Shown piece by piece: positions 16,636-22,923 of a stretch of DNA of 31,519 nucleotides; position 1 is the stretch's first letter, and every line of letters starts with the position of its first letter. The notes beneath the pieces are model-generated. The model was not told the DNA's origin, ran no database searches, and was given only the letters and a program-made list of their open reading frames with translations. Source of the stretch: a virus; the IMG/VR virus record IMGVR_UViG_3300033553_000821, positions 1 through 31,519 of that record, one strand, 5' to 3'. The translations under genes and the position numbers were made by a program.

Positions 16636-17044
16636 AAGAAACCCCAGCCATAGTCCCAGACGGCCCCGCCATGGCCCGCTTCAATCACGGCGCAGATTCC
16701 GCCGTTGAGGTCAGCGATCCGCTGATGGTTCCCAGGATCGAGGCCTTGACCGTTGCCACGATCCGCTCGAGGATGGCATCGCCCCCCAGCGTCCTGGCCA
16801 GTTCCAAAAAATCGGTATTGACCTCCCGGAAGGCGTCCCACAGGGTCTTGAGCTCGGAAGGGGCCATATCCATGACGTCCTCCTCGGTCAGGTCGGGGCA
16901 GGTCATCGCCAGAAAGGATTTGACCGGATGGTTGCCGGCATCGGCTCCTTCCTCCTGGTTGAAGATCGACCAGACCTGGCGGACGGTCAGCTCCTTGATC
17001 ATGAATTTGCGGCCGTCAATGGCAATTTCCGTAAATTTGCGCAT
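16566..17044 (-). CDS. Tail assembly chaperone, -1 frameshift fusion product (G-T type)
   Basis: A predicted 159-residue fusion: 88 residues of the upstream chaperone, then 71 read in the -1 frame after slippage at 16781-16787. The extension contains VIEAGHGGAVWDYGWGFFQAVV, an aromatic-rich stretch of the kind seen in T extensions, and ends in a basic tail (RLKKQKAAKG). In lambda, the G and GT proteins are made in a fixed ratio and coat the tape measure before tube assembly. The position just before the tape measure gene fits exactly. The 96 bases from the slip to the stop at 16685 are read in two frames. A later slip nearer the stop cannot be excluded. Confidence 0.65.
16685..17044 (-). CDS. 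Tail assembly chaperone, zero-frame product (G type)
   Basis: 119 residues starting MRKFTEIAIDGRKFMIKELTVRQVW, the typical opening of a tail chaperone: a beta-strand start, then KELTVRQVW. It continues with an acidic helical middle (DLTEEDVMDMAPSELKTLWDAFREVN). It lies between the tail tube and tape measure genes, the invariant slot for this protein. It binds the tape measure and recruits tube subunits, and is absent from the mature particle. The GGGGGGC heptamer at codons 86-88 diverts some ribosomes to the longer product. Confidence 0.8.
   Translation of the reverse strand: MRKFTEIAIDGRKFMIKELTVRQVWSIFNQEEGADAGNHPVKSFLAMTCPDLTEEDVMDMAPSELKTLWDAFREVNTDFLELARTLGGDAILERIVATVKASILGTISGSLTSTAESAP
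16781..16787 (-). other. Programmed -1 ribosomal frameshift site GGGGGGC
   Basis: On the minus strand the heptamer G GGG GGC sits in the exact X XXY YYZ phase of the chaperone frame: the last base of CTG, then GGG (16786-16784) and GGC (16783-16781). Slippage by -1 moves both glycine tRNAs onto GGG codons, keeping full pairing outside the last wobble base. Reading continues in the frame that stays open to 16566. Glycine-rich heptamers of this kind are common in phage tail chaperone genes. Confidence 0.7.
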
Positions 17045-17124
17045 GCGATAACTCCGTTATTAAAAAGAAACAGGTGGCAGACTGAGGGCCGCAGGTGAAC
17101 ACCCGGCAACCGTCAGCCTGCTTC

Positions 17125-17874
17125 TTAGCTCAGAAAGGTCAGGTCGTACGGCGACGCTTCGCCCGCCGGGGTCTCGAATTGGCCGTCAAAGCCGCAGGAG
17201 ATAAAATTATCGCCGATTAGCGCCACCTCGGCATTGGCCGACAGGCGCACCTTCTTGCCGTTAAAGATAAAATTACGGCCGGTTGATTGCTCCATCCCGT
17301 CCACGACCACCCGCGCCAGGACCGAGGACCTGGTCGCCCCCGATACTCGGGATCCGGCAATGAGAGCATGGCTGTAAGAGACGTTGAGACTGGCGCCGTT
17401 AAGGATGGCGCCGGTGGACTTGACCATGACCATGCCGAGGCGGGTATTCACCTCATAGTCCGTGCCCAGCACATAGACCGGCAGCCCGGTCGTATGTTCA
17501 ACCACGACCAGGGAGACCATCATCTTGCCCAGCTCCACCCACTTGTCATGCACGGCGATAACGGGCTGATCGACCACCGCCGCCGCGGTCTGGGCCAGGG
17601 CGGCCGACGTCCCGGAAAAGGCCAGGGCGAACAACTCGGCGTCCAGCTGGTTGAAGGTGAAGGCACAGGTATGCGGCTTGGGGATAACGACGGTGGCAAT
17701 GGCCTGGCCGAAGTTCGTCCGCCCCGAGCCGATCTGCTGCTTGGTCTCTGATTCGCCCTTGATCTTGATCTCCGGGCAGTTGCCCTTGAGCTGCAGGCCG
17801 GTAGAGTTGCCGGCCGCATCGAAGATGTCCAGCAGGACGTCGCCTGCCCCGATAAATGAAAATGATTCTGGCAT
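17125..17874 (-). CDS. Major tail tube protein
   Basis: 249 residues, beta-rich with few charged clusters (FSFIGAGDVLLDIFDAAG, TKQQIGSGRTNFGQAIATV, PHTCAFTFNQLDAELF, TGLPVYVLGTDYEV). It lies between the tail terminator-like gene and the frameshifted chaperone pair, the standard place of the siphovirus tube protein. Its length fits a tube subunit with an added surface domain. It polymerises into hexamer rings around the tape measure. The 80-base gap downstream contains weak hairpins such as a GCAGG/CCTGC pairing, perhaps lowering read-through into the chaperone genes. Assignment is by position and composition with moderate sequence likeness. Confidence 0.8.
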   Translation of the reverse strand: MPESFSFIGAGDVLLDIFDAAGNSTGLQLKGNCPEIKIKGESETKQQIGSGRTNFGQAIATVVIPKPHTCAFTFNQLDAELFALAFSGTSAALAQTAAAVVDQPVIAVHDKWVELGKMMVSLVVVEHTTGLPVYVLGTDYEVNTRLGMVMVKSTGAILNGASLNVSYSHALIAGSRVSGATRSSVLARVVVDGMEQSTGRNFIFNGKKVRLSANAEVALIGDNFISCGFDGQFETPAGEASPYDLTFLS

Positions 17875-17900
17875 GATGGTGTCTCCTCGGTTTTAGTATT

Positions 17901-18308
17901 TTATGTTGTTTTTAACATAGCCGGCATCACCTTCATGGTCAGCCGCGCGGTATAAATGAGCAGGGTTCCTTCGGTGCCCTCCAGAACTATGTCGACCTCG
18001 GAGGGCAGGACGCCGCCGGTGGTCCACGGCCGCCAATCGGTAAAGGCCACACTCACGGCATCGACAATGTCTCCAGCCGCCGCCTGCCCCTTATCCGCCC
18101 CCAGGGCCGACACCACCAGCACCAGATCCCAGCCGAGGTCTCTGGTGATAGTCGGCTTGCTTGCTGCCTTGCGGTTACTGGCCAGATAGACCGCGACGGA
18201 GGGCGGACTTTTCAGGGTCTTGGCGGTGACGGTCTTCTCCACCGCCTTAAACAGGCCCAGGCTTTTCAGCTCGGCCTCGATCGCATCCGCAATCATCGTC
18301 GTATACAT
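17901..18308 (-). CDS. Mu gp37-like protein (DUF1834), likely tail terminator
   Basis: About 135 residues; the frame could also begin one codon upstream at 18311. It has the DUF1834 pattern: an N-terminal helix (IADAIEAELKSLGLFKAVE), PPSVAVYLASNRKA, the strand WDLVLVVSALG, and FTDWRPWTTGGVLPSEVDIV. In Mu the homologue is gp37; in siphovirus-tailed relatives the position right before the tail tube gene is that of the terminator that caps the tube. The start overlaps the stop of the preceding gene, suggesting translational coupling. Confidence 0.8.
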   Translation of the reverse strand: MYTTMIADAIEAELKSLGLFKAVEKTVTAKTLKSPPSVAVYLASNRKAASKPTITRDLGWDLVLVVSALGADKGQAAAGDIVDAVSVAFTDWRPWTTGGVLPSEVDIVLEGTEGTLLIYTARLTMKVMPAMLKTT

Positions 18309-18736
18309 CACAGCCCTCTCATCTTGGTACGGCTGAACAGCCGCTCGTTGCCGGGGATCAGCGCGCTGTTGCTCTCACTTGACACCACGGCCGTTAAAGG
18401 AATGCCGATCGAGGCATCCCCTTTCTGCACCTGGCGCAGAAAAGAGAGGGTCTGCTTCTGGCGCTCGCCGATCACCTCCGGCATCGGCACATGCGTGCGC
18501 CGGCTGTACAGGTTATAGACGGCCAGGTCGACCGCGTACATCCGCACCAAAGGCGGGACCGGATTAAACGGTACGGTATACCGGTCTCCGCAATGGGCAT
18601 CGATCAGGGTCATGGCGTTGGCAATGGCCCGGTCGATGACCGTCTGGTCGATCGCCTCAAGCTGTGCATCGTCGGTGAGGCTGATCAGCTCAGCCTCGGC
18701 CACCTGTTCGAGGATGTCGGCAAGGGTGGCATACAT
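18308..18736 (-). CDS. Mu gp36-like head-tail connector (DUF1320)
   Basis: 142 residues starting MYATLADILEQVAEAELISLTDD. It shows the DUF1320 features: RAIANAMTLIDAHCGDRYTVPF, then P.LVRMYAVDLAVYNLYSRR near the middle. The family forms the adaptor ring between the portal and the tail. It overlaps its neighbours by single or few bases at both ends, placing it within the Mu-type gp35-gp36-gp37 block. Confidence 0.88.
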   Translation of the reverse strand: MYATLADILEQVAEAELISLTDDAQLEAIDQTVIDRAIANAMTLIDAHCGDRYTVPFNPVPPLVRMYAVDLAVYNLYSRRTHVPMPEVIGERQKQTLSFLRQVQKGDASIGIPLTAVVSSESNSALIPGNERLFSRTKMRGL

Positions 18737-19041
18737 TATTCAGCGGGCTCCAGCGCTTTGCGCCGTACGGCAATGGCTGCCATTACGCCTATGCGCTCTT
18801 CGCCCAACTGCAGGCCCTCCAGCTCCTCAATAGTCAGCGCCGCCTTGACCAGGGCGATGGTATCATTAGCGTTCAGCCGCGGCGGCGCCTCCTCGACGAT
18901 CTCGACCTTCAGCATCGACTCCGCCCGCAAGATCTTAAGCTCATCAACACTGAAATGGTCATCGCCATAGTCAACAGGCCGCCTGCTGTGGGCAACACCA
19001 CAGCGCCGAAAGCCCTCTTTTTTACTGCTGATTCTGATCAT
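18736..19041 (-). CDS. Mu gp35-like protein (HI1506 family)
   Basis: 101 residues. FRRCGVAHSRRPVDYGDDHFS followed by ELKILRAESMLKVEIVEE is the typical gp35/HI1506 pattern in Mu-like prophages. It continues with an acidic stretch and a helical end. The homologue lies directly after the capsid gene in Mu and is thought to be a virion assembly or connector protein; its biochemical role is not known. A strong AAAGGAGTG ribosome-binding site precedes the ATG at 19041. The 87 bases between it and the capsid gene hold a strong hairpin. Confidence 0.85.
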   Translation of the reverse strand: MIRISSKKEGFRRCGVAHSRRPVDYGDDHFSVDELKILRAESMLKVEIVEEAPPRLNANDTIALVKAALTIEELEGLQLGEERIGVMAAIAVRRKALEPAE

Positions 19042-19077
19042 GATTCACTCCTTTGGTTCTTCTCTTGACACAAGGTT

Positions 19078-19106
19078 GGTGTGAGGGACAAAACGTCCCT
19101 CACACC
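19078..19106 (-). promoter_or_regulatory. Perfect 12-bp hairpin after the major capsid gene
   Basis: ggtgtgagggac (19078-19089) and gtccctcacacc (19095-19106) are a perfect inverted repeat with a 5-base loop. It lies between the capsid stop (19129) and the gp35 start (19041). No U-run follows on the minus strand, so it is not a standard terminator. It would protect the capsid message 3' end or cause partial termination or pausing, so that capsid protein is made in excess over the connector proteins downstream. Confidence 0.7.
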
Positions 19107-19128
19107 CTGCAGTCCTCATCGGCCGCCG

Positions 19129-20022
19129 TTACGCCAGCCAGGGCACCTCAAGGAGCTCGACCCGGTTGAAGTTGGTATTGCTGTCACCGCCGTTGATCAG
19201 TTGGGCCTGGACGATCTTGCGCCCGGCGCTGGCATTGGACGAGCCGACCACCAGCATGTTCGGCTTGATGCCCAGGGGCTTGCCGCCATCGCCGGTGAAG
19301 GCGGTCATGGCATCATACGCCGCTTCGAAATTGACATCCGTCAGAGCCAGCTGGGAGCCGAAGGCCATCTGCCAGAAGCCGAAGCCGACATTCTTTCTAT
19401 CATCGATGCCGTAGATCAGCTCATCCTTGTTGAAGACGTTGTCGTCCTCCGGCTTGTCTTTTTTGACAAACTGCGGCTGCTTGCGCATCTGCAGGATCAG
19501 CGGCTTGAGCGGCCGTCTGGTGTCGAGCAGGAACCAGGGGGTTAACGCTCCGGCCTGCATATTGACGACCGACTTCGTGACGCCGTCGGCATCTTTCACC
19601 GGATGATCAATATCGAAAAAGAACTGGCCGTCGTAACACGGAGTCGCAAATCCGGCCGGGAGCAAGCCAAAGACCAGCTGGTCCGGGTGCTCGGAAGCCG
19701 AAGAGCCGAGCATCTCGAACATCGGCGAGTAGACGCCGTATTGGTCATCTTCGACCTTGTCTTGAGGCACACCGACCGTCAGCTCGAACTTTTTGTTCTT
19801 GATGCTGTAATTATGCTGAGCCAGGTTATGGATCTGCCGGTCGCCGATCCATTCCCGCATGCCGGGAATATTGCCCAGCCAGCCGTAATCCTCGGTGCCG
19901 GTAGTCGATGGCACCATGGTGGCGACTTTACTCCACATCGGCGTGACGCCGTCGAAGCCGCGCTGGAATGCTGCATTGAAGGCCCGGAACAAAATGGCCA
20001 GGGAACCGCTGTTGATGATCAT
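19129..20022 (-). CDS. Mu-like major capsid protein (gpT family)
   Basis: 297 residues. The beginning (MIINSGSLAILFRAFNAAFQRGFDG, FGWLG-like DYGWLGNIPGMREWIGDRQI, NYSIKNKKFELTVGV, KVEDDQYGVYSP) and the end (GIKPNMLVVGSSNASAGRKI) are characteristic of Mu gpT-type major head subunits with the HK97 fold. The usual length is about 300. It follows the protease/scaffold gene and a decoration-like gene. Hairpins flank it on both sides (20055-20092 and 19078-19106), consistent with special control of its high expression. Confidence 0.94.
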   Translation of the reverse strand: MIINSGSLAILFRAFNAAFQRGFDGVTPMWSKVATMVPSTTGTEDYGWLGNIPGMREWIGDRQIHNLAQHNYSIKNKKFELTVGVPQDKVEDDQYGVYSPMFEMLGSSASEHPDQLVFGLLPAGFATPCYDGQFFFDIDHPVKDADGVTKSVVNMQAGALTPWFLLDTRRPLKPLILQMRKQPQFVKKDKPEDDNVFNKDELIYGIDDRKNVGFGFWQMAFGSQLALTDVNFEAAYDAMTAFTGDGGKPLGIKPNMLVVGSSNASAGRKIVQAQLINGGDSNTNFNRVELLEVPWLA

Positions 20023-20054
20023 GATCCACTCCTTATCTAATTTTTATGCGGTCA

Positions 20055-20092
20055 GGCCGCTTACCGGCCGCCAGTATCCGGGTACCGCCCGG
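20055..20092 (-). promoter_or_regulatory. Two hairpins upstream of the major capsid gene
   Basis: ggccg/cggcc at 20055-20059 and 20065-20069, and ccggg/cccgg at 20078-20082 and 20088-20092, are each separated by 5 bases. They lie in the 82-base gap between the decoration-like gene and the capsid start. They could mark an RNA-processing point or partial terminator; no U-run follows directly. Function is inferred from position only. Confidence 0.45.
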
Positions 20093-20104
20093 CTGTTACT
20101 CTGG

Positions 20105-20512
20105 TTATTTGAATGTGACCCAGACACCCTGGGCGTCGACATTAAAAACGGTCCCGGCGATTGACCTGGTCCCCACACCATCGGTGGCGGCAACGGTCTG
20201 ATCGTCGACAATAAAGCAGTTGCTGCCGATGTTGGCGATGGTGACCGGGTCGGCTGCCAGGTTATCATACCGGAAGGTCCCTTTGTCGATCTCGACCCCT
20301 GCCGCCCCGGCCAGCCCCAGGGTGTTGTCGACTGTCTCGACGGCCCGCCCGGCGCCCAGGATGCCGACGGCGGTAGCGCCGGGGATGGCATTGCCGGCCG
20401 CATTCCTGGCGACCAGGGAACCGGCATAGATCAGTACCGCCGCTGCCAGACCCAGATTGAGACGGGATCCTGACCTGGCGACTGTGTTACGTTCTGCTGT
20501 TAAAGGTGGCAT
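20105..20512 (-). CDS. Putative capsid decoration protein
   Basis: 135 residues with an Ala/Gly-rich pattern of short strands (LAAAVLIYAGSLVARNAAGNA, GVEIDKGTFRYDN, SNCFIVDDQTVAAT). Proteins with this plan sit between protease/scaffold and capsid in Mu-like phages and resemble small trimeric capsid cement proteins. It starts at ATG 20512 behind GAGGAGT. It has no signal peptide. Decoration is inferred from size, composition and neighbours. Confidence 0.72.
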   Translation of the reverse strand: MPPLTAERNTVARSGSRLNLGLAAAVLIYAGSLVARNAAGNAIPGATAVGILGAGRAVETVDNTLGLAGAAGVEIDKGTFRYDNLAADPVTIANIGSNCFIVDDQTVAATDGVGTRSIAGTVFNVDAQGVWVTFK

Positions 20513-20571
20513 GATGTACTCCTCTTGCTGTTATTGATGATTGGTTCTCGCGTCAGCCGGTCCTGATCCGA

Positions 20572-21063
20572 TCAGGCCGGTGTCTTGAGATATTCTTCCG
20601 CCGTAATGCCAAGGCTGTCGCAGACCTTCTGCTCCTCCGCGTTCAGAGCCTTCCTTTCCTTGTTCAGGTCCTTATCGTTTAGTCCGGAGTCGCCGCCGAT
20701 GGCCGGTGCCGACGCGCAGTAGGCGGTGAATCGTTCCAGCCCGCCTTCCTGTCGGCACTGGGCCTTGTGGTAATCAGCGGTGGCCGGGGTAATCTTGCCG
20801 TCCTTCAGGGCCTGGTCGATGACGGTGTTGACCGCCGTCTCCAGCTGCTCGCCCTTGATCTTCAGGAGCTCGGTCTCGGCATTGGTCGCTTTGCCCAGGG
20901 CCGCGTCATAGTCGGCACGCGGCACAAACTTTTCAAGACTCGGGTTCTCCGCCCGGTTGGTGGCTGTCGCCAGCTCGCCCTGCAGGCCGCCGATCTTGCC
21001 CACGACCTCAGCCTCAGTGATGTTCTCAGGCAGGCCCAGCGCCGCCAGTATCGCTTTCAACAT
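20572..21063 (-). CDS. Internal-start scaffold protein (Mu Z equivalent)
   Basis: An in-frame restart inside the protease gene at ATG 21063, directly after AAAGGAGAG with 5-6 bases of spacing. It would yield a 163-residue protein starting MLKAILAALGLPENITEAEV, mostly helical and charged. This is the expected scaffold around which the capsid shell is built before being digested by the protease. Mu makes gpZ in the same way. The strong ribosome-binding site in the middle of a coding frame is the main evidence. Confidence 0.75.
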   Translation of the reverse strand: MLKAILAALGLPENITEAEVVGKIGGLQGELATATNRAENPSLEKFVPRADYDAALGKATNAETELLKIKGEQLETAVNTVIDQALKDGKITPATADYHKAQCRQEGGLERFTAYCASAPAIGGDSGLNDKDLNKERKALNAEEQKVCDSLGITAEEYLKTPA

Positions 21064-21543
21064 AGTGCTCTCCTTTGGGGCATGGGCCCCTTGTTCGTGG
21101 TTAAGTGCCGGCAACCTGAAGTTCGGCTGATTGGTAGCGCCGACCGAGGTCATGCCGACAATGATGCCGCTTGTCGCTTCGTAGATGATGACCGGGCTCA
21201 GATATCGATACGCCTTGTCACCGACCAGTTTTTCTCCGGTGCCGTTCCATTCCGCCCTGCCCCAGATGGCCCCGTCCCGATTTTCTACCGCCTTGATCCA
21301 GCCGATCGCCGGAGCCGGCTCGCCTTTTCGCGCCTTATGCTCGGTGCTGTGCTCAATATCGATGGGCAGATCACGACCCAGGACCGTGATAGAGTCGATG
21401 ATCGAATCCGGTTTGCTGTTATTAAACTCCCGGCCGTCACGGCCGATAATCGCCCCGGCCGGGATCAGCTCCACCCACTCCGGCACAGTGCCGTCCACCC
21501 GGGGTATCTCCATGGCATTTATCGCTACCGCATTTCTCTTCAT
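20572..21543 (-). CDS. Mu gpI-like prohead protease with in-frame scaffold
   Basis: 323 residues. The N-terminal half (VPEWVELIPAG, GREFNN, LPIDIEHSTEHKA, APAIGWIKAVENRDGAIWGRAEW, YRYLSPVI) is typical of the phage I serine protease that matures the prohead; the His of IEHSTEH and Ser of RYLSPV fit catalytic positions. The C-terminal half is helical and charged, a scaffold domain that can also be translated alone from ATG 21063. Mu has the same arrangement (I and Z). It is followed by decoration and capsid genes. The terminal residues (GITAEEYLKTP) match the usual scaffold end. Confidence 0.92.
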   Translation of the reverse strand: MKRNAVAINAMEIPRVDGTVPEWVELIPAGAIIGRDGREFNNSKPDSIIDSITVLGRDLPIDIEHSTEHKARKGEPAPAIGWIKAVENRDGAIWGRAEWNGTGEKLVGDKAYRYLSPVIIYEATSGIIVGMTSVGATNQPNFRLPALNHEQGAHAPKESTMLKAILAALGLPENITEAEVVGKIGGLQGELATATNRAENPSLEKFVPRADYDAALGKATNAETELLKIKGEQLETAVNTVIDQALKDGKITPATADYHKAQCRQEGGLERFTAYCASAPAIGGDSGLNDKDLNKERKALNAEEQKVCDSLGITAEEYLKTPA

Positions 21544-21664
21544 CGCCTTCCCTCAAAACCTTGTTTAATACCCGCTTAAAATCTTCTGTATCGCCCGCCC
21601 TGGATTTTTTCGGCCTATGGGGCGGGTGAGCATGTAAATCGATTTACGGCCGTTCTGGGCACTT
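21544..21664. other. G-I intergenic gap: syntenic position of the Mu central strong gyrase site
   Basis: A 121-base gap in an otherwise overlapping gene block. It contains a 7-bp inverted repeat, cccgccc 21594-21600 with gggcggg 21620-21626. It also has a perfect 14-bp palindrome gtaaatcgatttac at 21634-21647. In Mu the strong gyrase site needed for bringing the ends together in replication lies between G and I near the genome centre. Here the gap is about 17.9 kb from the right end, which would be near the middle of a 36-38 kb phage. Gyrase binding cannot be read from the sequence itself. Confidence 0.5.
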
Positions 21665-22198
21665 TTATTCCAAGTCCGCTATTTCATCCCGGATCATCTC
21701 CAGAATCCATGTTCGGTCGCTCTCGGCCAGGTCCAGTCCATCACCCTTGTTCATGGCCAGATACTCCCTGGCCGGGATGGTCACCTTCCTGCCGCGCCCG
21801 GCCTGGCCGCCGAACTGGTGGATGGCGGCATAAGGGATGGAGCCGGAGCTGCCGATGGTCACACTGTCGCTGTCCGCCTGGAAATGGATCGAGCCTTCCA
21901 GATCGCCGCTCTCCCGCAGGATGCGCTTGCCCTGGATATACTGCTTGCCCCTGGCCGACAGCCCGCCGTTCCTCTTCCAGCCCTTTTTTTTTGCCAGCCC
22001 CATCATCATGGTGTCCTGGGCCAGGGGCTTCCAGGCGCTGCCGTCCGGCGCCGATTCGGCCTTGAAGTTTTCCAGGACCCGGCGTTCGTAGAAGGCGCCG
22101 ATCCTGGTCATCAGCGGCTTCATGTTGCCGGCCTTGGCCGCCAGCCTCTGCAGCAGGGCAGTCACCTCACGGTCATCTATTCTTACCGAGATATCCAT
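21665..22198 (-). CDS. Mu gpG-like virion morphogenesis protein
   Basis: 177 residues: MDISVRIDDREVTALLQRLAAK, then IGAFYERRVLENF, SAPDGSAWKPLA and RESGDLEGSIHFQADSDSVTIG, ending in IHQFGGQAGRG and PAREYLAM. This pattern defines the phage virion morphogenesis / tail completion family (Mu gpG). It acts in joining the head and tail. Its start overlaps the preceding MuF-type gene by 16 bases. It is full length for the family. Confidence 0.9.
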   Translation of the reverse strand: MDISVRIDDREVTALLQRLAAKAGNMKPLMTRIGAFYERRVLENFKAESAPDGSAWKPLAQDTMMMGLAKKKGWKRNGGLSARGKQYIQGKRILRESGDLEGSIHFQADSDSVTIGSSGSIPYAAIHQFGGQAGRGRKVTIPAREYLAMNKGDGLDLAESDRTWILEMIRDEIADLE

Positions 22199-22923
22199 GC
22201 CGTCAGTCCCTTTGCCGCCAGCTGCTCCATCCAGGCCGCGGCGATATCGGCAGGCATCCGCGCTATTTTCTGTTGCATTGACTCCACCAGCTGCTCTGTC
22301 CCCGCTGAGCCGACGTTATAATCCCAGCCCGCATCGGCCATGGTCTCCCAGCCCTGGGGCCTGATATTTTTGGCGCCCTCGTTGAACTCCTGTTCGCTTG
22401 CCGCCACCGCCCGGCACCTGCAGCCCCAGCCGTTGGGCGGATAGTTGGCGGACCAGAACGGATCGGTGCGCGGCAGGACCGTGCCGTCCATCGCCACATG
22501 GTGGGGCCGGGGATGCCGGACCCCGTCGTTGTGGACATACATCAGGTAGTCGATGCCGCCGTCCTCAAACTGTTGCCAGCGTCCGGCCTGGTAGGCCGTG
22601 CTGATATTGGTCCGCCAGATCAGGTTACTGCGCCAGGCCGGCCCGCCGCCCTTCAGCTGCCAGCCGTAGCGCGAAACCAGCGGCCGGAACTGCTTCCTGA
22701 ACTCGCGGATATCCATCTCCCCGGCAATGGCCTTGTCGGTCATCTGCCGCAGCTCGGTGAGCAGATCGGCCTGGTAGGCCCCGGCGCTGACAAAAGCCTT
22801 GGCATGGGCAGCCCCGGCGATATCGTCATAGGCAGCAGTGGGGAGATTCAGCTTGTCGCGGAAGAACTGCTCCGCTTCCGCAAAGGGCAGGCTGAAAACC
22901 CTGGCGAATTCGGCCGCGTTCAT
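22183..22923 (-). CDS. MuF-type head morphogenesis protein (Mu gp30/F)
   Basis: 246 residues with the MuF domain: RTNISTAYQAGRWQQFED, then YLMYVHNDGVRHPRPHHVAMDG and the hallmark PPNGWGCRCRAVA. This minor capsid protein associates with the portal and is often injected or needed for head maturation. The start overlaps the portal gene by 4 bases. It is shorter than the roughly 400-residue Mu F, but the core is complete; C-terminal toxin-like extensions of some MuF proteins are absent. Confidence 0.9.
   Translation of the reverse strand: MNAAEFARVFSLPFAEAEQFFRDKLNLPTAAYDDIAGAAHAKAFVSAGAYQADLLTELRQMTDKAIAGEMDIREFRKQFRPLVSRYGWQLKGGGPAWRSNLIWRTNISTAYQAGRWQQFEDGGIDYLMYVHNDGVRHPRPHHVAMDGTVLPRTDPFWSANYPPNGWGCRCRAVAASEQEFNEGAKNIRPQGWETMADAGWDYNVGSAGTEQLVESMQQKIARMPADIAAAWMEQLAAKGLTAWISR

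Noticed and set aside
16727-16733. GGGAACC as the frameshift site nearer the zero-frame stop
   Set aside because: The A-site threonine tRNA would not pair after slippage; GGGGGGC at 16781-16787 is in perfect phase.
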